Positions 16,760-24,712 of a stretch of DNA of 63,655 nt are shown in pieces (within the stretch, counting starts at the first letter, position 1; every line of letters starts with the position of its first letter). The DNA is taken from NCBI GenBank assembly GCA_027310305.1, contig DAIDBD010000003.1:1-63655 (forward strand), in the 5' to 3' direction. Source of the stretch: Herminiimonas sp. (GTDB lineage: Bacteria > Pseudomonadota > Gammaproteobacteria > Burkholderiales > Burkholderiaceae_D). The notes below the pieces were generated by a model that worked only from the letters and a program-made list of their open reading frames with translations, was not told the DNA's origin and did no database searches. A program made the position numbers and the translations under genes.

Positions 16760-19009
16760 ATGAAATTCCGCTTCCCGATCGTCATCATCGACGAAGATTT
16801 CCGCTCTGAAAACACATCGGGCCTAGGCATCCGCGCGCTGGCCGACGCGATGGAAAAGGAAGGCATGGAAGTGCTGGGCGTGACCAGTTACGGCGACTTG
16901 TCGCAGTTTGCGCAACAGCAATCGCGCGCATCGGCTTTCATCCTGTCGATCGACGATGAAGAATTCGGCGCCGGTTCGTTCGAGGAAACCGATCATGCGC
17001 TGAAATCGCTGCGCGCATTCGTCGAGGAAATCCGCTACAAGAATGCCGACATCCCGATCTACCTGTACGGCGAAACCCGCACCTCGCGCCATATTCCCAA
17101 CGATATCCTGCGCGAGCTGCACGGTTTCATTCACATGTTCGAAGACACGCCGGAGTTCGTCGCGCGCCACATCATCCGCGAAGCGAAGTCGTATCTCGAC
17201 GGCCTGTCGCCGCCGTTCTTCCGCGCGCTGGTGCATTATGCGCAGGATGGCTCGTACTCGTGGCATTGCCCCGGCCATTCGGGCGGCGTCGCGTTTTTGA
17301 AGTCGCCGATCGGCCAGATGTTCCACCAGTTTTTCGGCGAGAACATGTTGCGCGCCGACGTCTGCAACGCGGTCGAGGAACTGGGCCAACTGCTCGACCA
17401 TACCGGCCCGGTGGCGGCGTCCGAGCGCAATGCGGCGCGCATCTTCAATGCCGATCACTGCTACTTCGTCACGAACGGCACCAGCACCAGCAATAAGATG
17501 GTGTGGCATTCGACGGTTGCACCCGGCGATATCGTCGTGGTCGATCGCAACTGCCACAAGTCGATTCTGCATTCGATCATCATGACCGGCGCGATTCCGG
17601 TGTTCCTGATGCCGACCCGCAATCATCTCGGCATCATCGGCCCGATTCCGCTGGAAGAGTTCACGATGGAGAATATCCGCAGGAAAATCGAGGCCAATCC
17701 GTTCGCGCGCGAAGCGCTCAACAAGAAACCGCGCATCCTGACCATCACGCAATCGACCTACGACGGCGTGCTGTACAACGTCGAGACCTTGAAGCAAATG
17801 CTGGACGGCGAAATCGACACGCTGCATTTCGATGAAGCGTGGCTGCCGCATGCGACGTTCCACGATTTTTACAAGAACATGCACGCGATCGGCAAGGACC
17901 GGCCGCGCGCCAAAGAATCGATGATCTTCTCGACGCAATCGACGCACAAGCTGCTGGCCGGCCTGTCGCAGGCATCGCAGATCCTGGTGCGCGAATCGGA
18001 AACCGTCAAGCTCGATCAGGATGCGTTCAACGAAGCGTATCTGATGCACACGTCGACTTCGCCGCAATACGCGATCATCGCGTCCTGCGACGTCGCGGCG
18101 GCGATGATGGAGCCGCCGGGCGGCACCGCGCTGGTCGAGGAAAGCATACTGGAAGCGCTCGACTTCCGCCGCGCGATGCGCAAGATCGACCAGGAATGGG
18201 GCCAGGACTGGTGGTTCCAGGTGTGGGGACCGGACAGTTTTTCCGAAAACGGCATCGGCTCGCGCGAAGACTGGATGATCCGCGCCGAAGACGACTGGCA
18301 TGGCTTCGGCAAGCTGGCGCCGGGCTTCAACATGCTGGACCCGATCAAGGCCACGATCATCACGCCGGGCCTGTCGCTCGACGGCAAGTTCGGCGACACC
18401 GGCATCCCGGCGTCGATCGTCACCAAGTATCTGGCCGAGCACGGCGTGATCGTCGAAAAAGCGGGCCTGTATTCGTTCTTCATCATGTTCACCATCGGCA
18501 TCACCAAGGGCCGCTGGAACACGCTGCTGACCGCGCTGCAGCAGTTCAAGGACGATTACGACAAGAACCAGCCGATGTGGCGCATCCTGCCGGAATTCGC
18601 CGCGGCCAACCTGCGCTACGAACGGATCGGCCTGCGCGATCTGTGCCAGCAGATTCACGACTTTTACAAAGCCTACGACGTCGCGCGCCTGACCACCGAG
18701 ATGTATCTGTCCGACATGCTGCCGGCGATGAAACCGTCGGATGCATTCGCGAAAATGGCGCATCGTGAAATCGACCGGGTGCCGATCGATCAGCTCGAAG
18801 GACGCGTCACATCGATTTTGCTGACGCCGTATCCGCCCGGCATTCCGCTATTGATTCCGGGCGAACGCTTCAACAAGACGATCGTCGATTACCTGAAATT
18901 CGCGCGCGATTTCAATGAGAAGTTTCCGGGATTCGAAACCGATGTGCATGGTTTGGTGACGCGCGAAGTGGATGGCAAGCGCGGGTATTTTGTTGATTGC
19001 GTGCGTTGA
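16760..19009 (+). CDS. arginine/lysine/ornithine decarboxylase (PLP fold type I, large)
   Basis: 749 residues from the ATG at 16760, with AGGAGA at 16750-16755. This is the size of inducible AdiA/CadA/SpeF-type decarboxylases. It has an N-terminal wing/receiver-like domain (FPIVIIDEDF...), then the PLP-binding core. The Schiff-base lysine lies in STHKLLAGLSQAS at about residue 397, preceded by HFDEAW (the Asp that contacts the PLP ring). TPYPPGIPLLIPGE is in the C-terminal domain. The substrate cannot be fixed from sequence; arginine is the usual annotation in betaproteobacteria. No antiporter gene lies next to it, so an acid-resistance pair is not evident here. Confidence 0.88.
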   Translation: MKFRFPIVIIDEDFRSENTSGLGIRALADAMEKEGMEVLGVTSYGDLSQFAQQQSRASAFILSIDDEEFGAGSFEETDHALKSLRAFVEEIRYKNADIPIYLYGETRTSRHIPNDILRELHGFIHMFEDTPEFVARHIIREAKSYLDGLSPPFFRALVHYAQDGSYSWHCPGHSGGVAFLKSPIGQMFHQFFGENMLRADVCNAVEELGQLLDHTGPVAASERNAARIFNADHCYFVTNGTSTSNKMVWHSTVAPGDIVVVDRNCHKSILHSIIMTGAIPVFLMPTRNHLGIIGPIPLEEFTMENIRRKIEANPFAREALNKKPRILTITQSTYDGVLYNVETLKQMLDGEIDTLHFDEAWLPHATFHDFYKNMHAIGKDRPRAKESMIFSTQSTHKLLAGLSQASQILVRESETVKLDQDAFNEAYLMHTSTSPQYAIIASCDVAAAMMEPPGGTALVEESILEALDFRRAMRKIDQEWGQDWWFQVWGPDSFSENGIGSREDWMIRAEDDWHGFGKLAPGFNMLDPIKATIITPGLSLDGKFGDTGIPASIVTKYLAEHGVIVEKAGLYSFFIMFTIGITKGRWNTLLTALQQFKDDYDKNQPMWRILPEFAAANLRYERIGLRDLCQQIHDFYKAYDVARLTTEMYLSDMLPAMKPSDAFAKMAHREIDRVPIDQLEGRVTSILLTPYPPGIPLLIPGERFNKTIVDYLKFARDFNEKFPGFETDVHGLVTREVDGKRGYFVDCVR

Positions 19010-19118
19010 ATAGAAGGCAGAAAACTTGCTGATGTTCGTCCGATTTTTTCGGAATGCACCAGAAGAGCAATCGCAAGAATACTCGGAAATAAAGAGCCGG
19101 AACCAGAAAACAGGTTCA

Positions 19119-19146
19119 GTACATCATATCTTGTGACGCGATGTAC
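19119..19146. terminator. small hairpin between decarboxylase and dcd
   Basis: GTACATC and GATGTAC form a 7-bp stem around a 14-base loop between the convergent decarboxylase and dcd genes. There is no T-run, so a terminator role is weakly supported. Confidence 0.25.
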
Positions 19147-19150
19147 ACAG

Positions 19151-19717
19151 TCAGGTTTTAGGCAGCGTCACGCCGCGCTGTCCCTGATATTTCCCGCCGC
19201 GATCCTTGTACGACGTTTCGCAGATTTCGTCGCTCTCGAAAAACAGCACTTGCGCGCAGCCCTCGCCGGCGTAAATCTTGGCGGGCAGCGGCGTGGTGTT
19301 GGAAAATTCCAGTGTCACATAGCCTTCCCATTCCGGCTCGAACGGCGTGACGTTGACGATGATGCCGCAGCGCGCATAGGTCGATTTGCCGAGGCAGATC
19401 GTCAGCACGCTGCGCGGGATGCGGAAATATTCGATGGTGCGCGCCAGCGCAAAGGAATTCGGCGGGATGATGCAGACATCGCTCTTGATATCGACAAATG
19501 AATTCTCGTCGAAATTTTTCGGATCGACGATCGTGCTGTTGATGTTGGTGAAAATCTTGAATTCATCGGCGCAGCGGATATCGTAGCCATAAGATGACGT
19601 ACCGTAGGATACGATTTTCTGTCCATTTGCAGTGCGGACCTGATCGGGTTCGAACGGCTCGATCATGCCGGTTTCAGCAGCCATGCGGCGGATCCATTTG
19701 TCGGATTTGATGGTCAT
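19151..19717 (-). CDS. dcd: dCTP deaminase
   Basis: 188 residues from the ATG at 19717, the standard length; the longer open frame adds an unlikely arginine-rich leader. Deaminates dCTP to dUTP, feeding dUMP to thymidylate synthase. Seen are [12 protein letters not shown] at the start, [12 protein letters not shown], the catalytic region [27 protein letters not shown], and [13 protein letters not shown] with the C-terminal [14 protein letters not shown]. It is downstream of the MoaD-like and 97-residue genes on the same strand, 79 bases away. Confidence 0.97.
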   Translation of the reverse strand: MTIKSDKWIRRMAAETGMIEPFEPDQVRTANGQKIVSYGTSSYGYDIRCADEFKIFTNINSTIVDPKNFDENSFVDIKSDVCIIPPNSFALARTIEYFRIPRSVLTICLGKSTYARCGIIVNVTPFEPEWEGYVTLEFSNTTPLPAKIYAGEGCAQVLFFESDEICETSYKDRGGKYQGQRGVTLPKT

Positions 19718-19796
19718 GTGTGTAGTCGTGTTGTAGAGTCTGTCCCGCTCGGGAAGTCGGGGACCGGAGCGGAAGATTTTACGCGAAAATGCACGG

Positions 19797-20090
19797 CTAA
19801 CCGCCGCCGCGGCGCGTGTAACGGTCAAAATAAGTCAGAAACGCCTCGCGCGCGGCATCGCTCATGTCGATGAAGCGGAATGTGACCGACAACACCGGCA
19901 GCGCGATGCTGGCGATGCGCCTGGGTGCGCATTCGGTCAATGTGATTTCAACAATGCCGCCTTCGGCATGGACGCGATGCACATTCGCTGCATGGTCCAC
20001 CTTCGCATGCCGGGTTGCGCCGGGCAGCCAGCGTTGAAATTCGGTCAGCGTGCAACCCATTTCCCTGGTCAGATTGACAGCATGCGTCAT
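19797..20090 (-). CDS. unknown 97-residue protein of the AOR operon
   Basis: I do not recognise a family. The protein is small and soluble, begins [22 protein letters not shown], and ends with a C-terminal RRGGG. There is no signal peptide or TM segment. It has two His/Cys-containing stretches ([26 protein letters not shown]). It lies 27 bases after the MoaD-like gene and points the same way as aorABC, so a role in maturation of the metal cofactor or handling of the carrier is a reasonable guess. The C-terminal glycines might suggest a ubiquitin-like tail, but the preceding sequence is arginine-rich and this is not a MoaD fold by eye. Confidence 0.7.
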   Translation of the reverse strand: MTHAVNLTREMGCTLTEFQRWLPGATRHAKVDHAANVHRVHAEGGIVEITLTECAPRRIASIALPVLSVTFRFIDMSDAAREAFLTYFDRYTRRGGG

Positions 20091-20117
20091 GCGGTTTTCG
20101 TCATGTGGGGCGCGTTC

Positions 20118-20369
20118 TTATCCGCCCGCAACCGGCGGCCAGATGGCGAGTGCATCGCCGTTTTGCAAGGTGCGCGTCAGACGATCCGTCGGCTCGATGT
20201 AGATGCCGTTGACCAGCACCAGATGCACCAGTTTTTGCGGCAGATTGAAGCGCGCGATCAGATCGCCGATCGTGGTCGACGGATCGATGTCGAGTTCGAC
20301 TGCATTGTATTTGCGTTCGACCGGCAGGTAATCGGTCAGCGTGGCGAACAGCTTGAAGGTGATTTTCAT
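20118..20369 (-). CDS. MoaD/ThiS-family sulfur carrier
   Basis: 83 residues from the ATG at 20369; the longer open frame enters the upstream repeat. It is a beta-grasp carrier with the diagnostic C-terminal Gly-Gly (PPVAGG), which is adenylated and thiocarboxylated to donate sulfur to the pterin. Other family features are FKLFATLTDYLP at the N terminus and DALAIWPPVAGG at the end. A dedicated MoaD-like protein within an aldehyde oxidoreductase cluster suggests it supplies the tungsto- or molybdo-bispterin cofactor of AorB. It is separated from aorC by the short repeat element at 20449-20600. Confidence 0.85.
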   Translation of the reverse strand: MKITFKLFATLTDYLPVERKYNAVELDIDPSTTIGDLIARFNLPQKLVHLVLVNGIYIEPTDRLTRTLQNGDALAIWPPVAGG

Positions 20370-20448
20370 GACTATGCGGTGAAGGCGGATGAACGGAGCA
20401 ATCGAGGCAATATTGGGGAGTATTTTTTGTGGACCATACTCTCCGCTA

Positions 20449-20600
20449 TTACACAGAAGGCAGTAATTTAACCGACACATGCGGCGCAATACGCTTCGCT
20501 ATTGGCGCCCTACCTGGCTTCCTTCGATCGTAGCGCCGCATGTTTTCCCACGCAGGGGCGGCATCAAATTTTTTCGCTTTAAATACTGACTTCTGAGTAA
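20449..20600. repeat. MITE-like element, copy 1 (short form)
   Basis: About 152 bp with inverted ends. The left end starts TTACACAGAAGGCAGTA and the complement of the right end reads TTACTCAGAAGTCAGTA; the match continues through TTTAA-CGA. It encodes nothing. It shares about 75 bp at the left (CATGCGGCGCAATACGCTTC) and about 50 bp at the right with the copy at 26751-26962 in the same orientation, but lacks that copy's central palindrome arm. It occupies the only large gap in the AOR operon. Confidence 0.85.
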
Positions 20601-20620
20601 AGACATACGTAAAGACCGCC

Positions 20621-21898
20621 CTATTTTACCGCCTGCCATGCATGCTGCCTCTGCGAACAGGCAACATACGCTTCCATCAGCCGGGTCGGATCGTCGATCA
20701 GCTTTTCCTTCCATTTGCCCAGCCTGACGCGCTGCTGGATCAGGCCGCGCAGCACGCCGACATGATCGCTGTGTCCGATCGAGTTGGAACCGATCAGCCT
20801 GTCGCCGTCGAATTCGAGCCGCAGATACCTGAAATTTTCCTGATCGGTCAGTTCGACGCGCTGGCCGTTCGGCACGCCATCCCAGCGTCCGAACGAGGTC
20901 GAGATCAAACCCAGCGTATCGAGCACATTGATCTGCGTGACATCGCGCTGCTGACGGTGTCGGCCGGCCATGTTCATCGCGGCGCAGGTTGCCTGATCGG
21001 CAGCATTCGGCTGGATGGCGGACACCACTGTCTTGCCGGTTGCGGCGTCGAACGCTTCGGCGCAATCACCCGCTGCATAGATGCCGGGAATGTTGGTCTG
21101 CATCGATGCATCGACCAGGATGCCTTGGCCGCACAGGATGCCGCTGTCTTTCAGGAATTCAATATTCGGCTTGACGCCGGTGGCTGAAATCACGAGATCG
21201 GCCGGCAAGGTTTCTCCGTTCGACAAGCGCACCCGCAACGATGCGCCGGTTGCCGCTTGCGGATCGATATCGATCGCCTCGACGCGGGTCGACGTGTACA
21301 CCCTGACGCCTTTTTTCTCGCACCATTGCTTGATCATCGTGCCGGCGCCCTCGCCCATCATGCGCGGCACCATGCGATCGCCCATTTCGATCACGGTCAG
21401 ATCGACGCCGCGCGCGGCCAGCGCTTCCATGATGATGCAGCCGATGAAACCCGCGCCCATCTGGACCACGCGCGCTTGCGGCTGCGCCAGCGCCATGATC
21501 CGGCGCGCATCTTCCAGCGTCCAGCAGGAATGCACGCCGGCGCTGTCGATGCCGGGAATCGGCGGCTTGACCGGAACCGATCCGGTGGCGATCAGCAGCT
21601 TGTCGAAAGCGAGGCTGCTGCCGTCCTGTAATTTGACGGTGCGGGCCGCTGCATCGATCGACCATACGCGGCCGGTTTTCTGCTCGATGCGCAGCCGGAC
21701 GAAATGATCGCGCTCCTTGCGCAAATAGGTACCGGGCTCCTGAATATTGCCGATCAGCAGATACGGAATCGCCATCCGCGAGTAGCACGGTTCGGACTCA
21801 TCGCCGATCAGGATTATTTCATCTGCGGGAGCGTTTTTACGGATGGTTTCGGCGGCAATCACGCCCGCGGGACCGTTGCCGATGATCACGTGTTTCAT
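20621..21898 (-). CDS. aorC: FAD/NAD(P) oxidoreductase subunit of aldehyde oxidoreductase (AorC-like)
   Basis: 425 residues. Pyridine-nucleotide:disulfide-oxidoreductase-like flavoprotein. The FAD motif IGNGPAGVIAAETI is at the N terminus, a second Rossmann motif VQMGAGFIGCIIMEAL is at about 145-160, and the FAD-closing motif is GIYAAGDCAEAFD. It has no redox-active CxxxxC pair near the N terminus, as expected for a ferredoxin/NAD-type subunit. Its position 97 bases after aorB, together with the four-cluster ferredoxin aorA, reproduces the three-subunit AorABC of Aromatoleum-type enzymes. In those enzymes this subunit passes electrons to NAD+. Confidence 0.85.
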   Translation of the reverse strand: MKHVIIGNGPAGVIAAETIRKNAPADEIILIGDESEPCYSRMAIPYLLIGNIQEPGTYLRKERDHFVRLRIEQKTGRVWSIDAAARTVKLQDGSSLAFDKLLIATGSVPVKPPIPGIDSAGVHSCWTLEDARRIMALAQPQARVVQMGAGFIGCIIMEALAARGVDLTVIEMGDRMVPRMMGEGAGTMIKQWCEKKGVRVYTSTRVEAIDIDPQAATGASLRVRLSNGETLPADLVISATGVKPNIEFLKDSGILCGQGILVDASMQTNIPGIYAAGDCAEAFDAATGKTVVSAIQPNAADQATCAAMNMAGRHRQQRDVTQINVLDTLGLISTSFGRWDGVPNGQRVELTDQENFRYLRLEFDGDRLIGSNSIGHSDHVGVLRGLIQQRVRLGKWKEKLIDDPTRLMEAYVACSQRQHAWQAVK

Positions 21899-21995
21899 CG
21901 ATTGTTTCCTTGAGATTCAATACCGATACAGCGCTTGAAAACAGCGGAAACAGGACGGATTATTCCACCCCGCGTTCGCGTGTTTTCAAGTCGGC

Positions 21996-23843
21996 CTACA
22001 GACTGAGACGGACTCGCGTCTCTTCGGTCAACTGCCCGTCCCCGGTCCAGCCGCGCACCTTGTAATATTCCGGCAGCATCTTGTCCAGCCCGCTGACCAT
22101 GCCCCTGGCCGGCCCGGTCTGCGCGGGTTCGGTCATCAGGCGCTTCGGCAAGTTGTCATCCTTGCTGGTAAAGCCGGCCCTGTTGTTGAAGTCGCGTTCC
22201 ATGTTCCAGATGCGTTCACCGATGACCGCGAGATTTTCCAGATCGTATGACTCGTCGCACGCTGCATGCAGTTGCGGCTGCAGGTCCGCCAACGTCCACG
22301 CGAACGTCGTGAATATGCAGACGCCGGCCGAATCGAATACCGCCGTCGCATCCTGAAATGCCTTGACCAGATCGGCCTTGCCTTCGGTCATCAGCGGATC
22401 GGTCTTGATCGGGATGCCGAGCACTTCCGACGCGACCGTGTAGCCGCGCAGATGGCAGGCGCCGCGATTGGAAGTCGCATACGCGAGCCCCATGCCCTGA
22501 ATGCCGCGCGAGTCGTAGGCCGGGAACTCCTGCCCCTTCACGCTCATCGACAGATCGGGATAGCCGAACTTGGCGGTCAGGCGTTTCGAACCTTGCGCGA
22601 TTTCCTTGCCGAAGCCTTCGCCCTTGACCGTGATCTCGACGAAATGCGTCAGCGCTTTCGCATCACCGAACTTCGCATCGATGCCGAGCTGCTCCCGGGT
22701 CAGCACACCCATGTCGTAAAGCTCCATCACGGCGCCGACGGTCGCGCCGAACGAGATCGGGTCCATGCCCTGTTCGTTGCAGACGAAGTTGGCGTAAGTG
22801 AGCGCTTCCAGATCGTTGACGCCGTTGGCCGAACCCAGCGCCCATGCCGCTTCATATTCGAGGCCGCCGGATGCGCCCCAGTACTGCGGCTTGTTTTGCA
22901 CGCTGAAGTGCTGCTCGTCTATCTTGGAAATGCGGCCGCAGGCAATCGTGCAACCGAAGCATGCCTGATTGGTGACCAGGTTGGCCTTGCCGTCGGTCTT
23001 GCGCGGCTCGTGCATCGCTTCGCCGGAAATATCTTTCGCGCCTTCGAACTGCACCTCGCGGTGATTGCGCGTCGGCATCGCACCCATTTCGTTGATCACG
23101 TTCATCAGCACTTGCGTGCCGTAGGTCGGCAAACCCTGGCCGGTAACGGCGTTGTCCGCCAGCACTTTCTTGGCGGCGACGGTTGCCTTCATGAACGCTC
23201 TCGGGTCGCGGATATTGCCGACGCCCTTGGTGCCGCGCACCGCGATCGCCTTCAGGTTCTTGCTGCCCATGACGGTACCGACGCCGGAACGGCCGGCCGC
23301 GCGATGCATGTCGTTGACCACCGCCGCATACAGGCAGCCGGTCTCGCCCGCCTTGCCGATCGATGACACGCGAATCTGCTGGTCCTGATGTTTGCTCTTG
23401 ATCGCCGGCTCGGTCTCCCATACCGACTTGCCCCACAGCCAGGATGCATCGAGCAGTTCGGCATGATCGTTTTCGATATTGAGATACACCGGCAGATCTG
23501 ATTTGCCTTCGAAAATGATCATGTCCCAGCCGGCCATTTTCAGTTCCGCGCCGAAATAGCCGCCCGAATTCGAGCAGGCGATCGCGCCGGTCAGCGCGCC
23601 CTTGGTAATCACCGAATAACGGCCGCCGGTCGATGCCATCGTGCCGGTCAGCGGGCCGGTGGCCCAGATGATCTTGTTTTGCGGCGACAGCGGATCGACT
23701 TTCGGATCGACCTCATCGATGAAATACTTGGTCGCCAGGCCGCGCTGGCCGAGGTAGTCCTTCGCCCACTGCATGTTCAGCGGCTCGGATGTGCAGGTTC
23801 GGGCGGTCAAATCCACCCGTAAAATTTTTCCAGTCCATGTCAT
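21996..23843 (-). CDS. aorB: tungsten/molybdenum aldehyde:ferredoxin oxidoreductase, catalytic subunit (AorB-like)
   Basis: 615 residues, typical of the AOR family. Oxidises aldehydes to acids at a bis-pterin W or Mo centre. The N-terminal AOR domain (GKILRVDL, GPLTGTMASTGGRYS) and the C-terminal domain are both present. Cluster ligands are in QACFGCTIACGRI (C-x2-C-x3-C) with a distal cysteine in SAGVCIFTTF. RGIQGMGLAYATSNRGACHLRGYT is a conserved pterin/metal-proximal block. It sits between the ferredoxin aorA (18 bases upstream) and aorC. Metal choice (W against Mo) is inferred from the family, not visible. No tungstate-specific transporter is encoded nearby. Confidence 0.92.
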   Translation of the reverse strand: MTWTGKILRVDLTARTCTSEPLNMQWAKDYLGQRGLATKYFIDEVDPKVDPLSPQNKIIWATGPLTGTMASTGGRYSVITKGALTGAIACSNSGGYFGAELKMAGWDMIIFEGKSDLPVYLNIENDHAELLDASWLWGKSVWETEPAIKSKHQDQQIRVSSIGKAGETGCLYAAVVNDMHRAAGRSGVGTVMGSKNLKAIAVRGTKGVGNIRDPRAFMKATVAAKKVLADNAVTGQGLPTYGTQVLMNVINEMGAMPTRNHREVQFEGAKDISGEAMHEPRKTDGKANLVTNQACFGCTIACGRISKIDEQHFSVQNKPQYWGASGGLEYEAAWALGSANGVNDLEALTYANFVCNEQGMDPISFGATVGAVMELYDMGVLTREQLGIDAKFGDAKALTHFVEITVKGEGFGKEIAQGSKRLTAKFGYPDLSMSVKGQEFPAYDSRGIQGMGLAYATSNRGACHLRGYTVASEVLGIPIKTDPLMTEGKADLVKAFQDATAVFDSAGVCIFTTFAWTLADLQPQLHAACDESYDLENLAVIGERIWNMERDFNNRAGFTSKDDNLPKRLMTEPAQTGPARGMVSGLDKMLPEYYKVRGWTGDGQLTEETRVRLSL

Positions 23844-23861
23844 GGTATGTCCCTCCTGTCT

Positions 23862-24335
23862 TTATGCGGTCGCTGTATTGCCGAGTTTGTTCGCCCACTG
23901 GCGCATCTTGTCGAATCCGGTCCAGTCGGCATCCACGTAGGTGATCGCGCCGGTCGGGCATGCATCGGCGCAGGCTGGATCGCCGCCGCACAGATCGCAT
24001 TTTTGTACCTTGCCGGTGTCCTGCACATAATTGACGGTGCCGAACGGACACGCGATCGTGCATACCTTGCAACCGACGCAGATATCCTGCATCACGATTT
24101 TGGCGCCGGTGGCCGCATCGAGCCTGATCGCATCGACCGGACAGGCCTGCAGGCACCACGCTTCCGCGCATTGGGTGCAGGTGTACGGCACCTTCTTGCC
24201 GGTATGGTGAAACTCGAATACCTTGATCACCGACTTCGACGGATTGAACATGCCGTAATGTTCATAACTGCAAGCCATCTCGCATTGCAGGCAGCCGGTG
24301 CATTTGTCGGGGTCGATATGAAGGGATTTCTGCAT
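23862..24335 (-). CDS. aorA: four-cluster ferredoxin subunit (AorA-like)
   Basis: 157 residues with sixteen cysteines arranged for four [4Fe-4S] clusters: CTGCLQCEMAC, CTQCAEAWCLQACP, CVGCKVCTIACP and CDLCGGDPACADACP. No signal peptide, so cytoplasmic. It probably wires AorB to the flavoprotein AorC. It is the first gene of the minus-strand operon, behind a candidate sigma-54 promoter. HycB/DmsB-like electron-transfer proteins look similar in isolation; the neighbours settle the assignment. Confidence 0.9.
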   Translation of the reverse strand: MQKSLHIDPDKCTGCLQCEMACSYEHYGMFNPSKSVIKVFEFHHTGKKVPYTCTQCAEAWCLQACPVDAIRLDAATGAKIVMQDICVGCKVCTIACPFGTVNYVQDTGKVQKCDLCGGDPACADACPTGAITYVDADWTGFDKMRQWANKLGNTATA

Positions 24336-24468
24336 TGCTGTCTCCTCCTGGGTGGAATGTCTGTAAGCCGTGCATGGTCCGAATCGCTGTCCGGTTCATG
24401 CCTGAATAGCCGATAAATCTGCGTCCAACGTGTATGTAGAGCAATAAGCAGACCATCCCCGCAGACCG

Positions 24469-24485
24469 TTGCAAAAGCCGGGCCG
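24469..24485 (-). promoter_or_regulatory. candidate sigma-54 promoter of the AOR operon
   Basis: On the minus strand the sequence CGGCCCGGCTTTTGCAA has the GG (24484-24483) and GC (24472-24471) dinucleotides with exactly ten bases between them, and the -12 side reads TTTTGCA. It points toward aorA, about 125 bases upstream of its start, and the divergent gene encodes a sigma-54 activator. Confidence 0.6.
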
Positions 24486-24552
24486 AGAACCTTCGTTACA
24501 GAGAGAAAACCATCTAACGTACAAACGTCATAACCGAATCGTTGCCTGTCGG

Positions 24553-24577
24553 CACTGTGTCAATTCGGAACAGTTGC
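24553..24577. promoter_or_regulatory. candidate activator-binding dyad upstream of the sigma-54 promoter
   Basis: GCACTGT and its near-complement ACAGTTGC flank an 11-base spacer, about 70-90 bases upstream of the -24 box. This is a suitable place for an enhancer bound by the divergent regulator. The rest of the 376-base intergenic region (24336-24712) shows no gene. Confidence 0.35.
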
Positions 24578-24712
24578 ACCGACCAGTGTCCCATCCGCTT
24601 TCTTGATCCGGATACAAAACGGATGCTCGCCGCAGACATCTGCGCCCGGAATTGGTGCTACATTTCCAGAGTGCGCAATTGAACGTAAACCAACCCAACT
24701 GCGGGGCGACAA

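Noticed and set aside
16823-18763. 646-residue minus-strand open frame
   Set aside because: Antisense to the PLP decarboxylase, whose motifs are complete on the plus strand; the composition is typical of a shadow frame.
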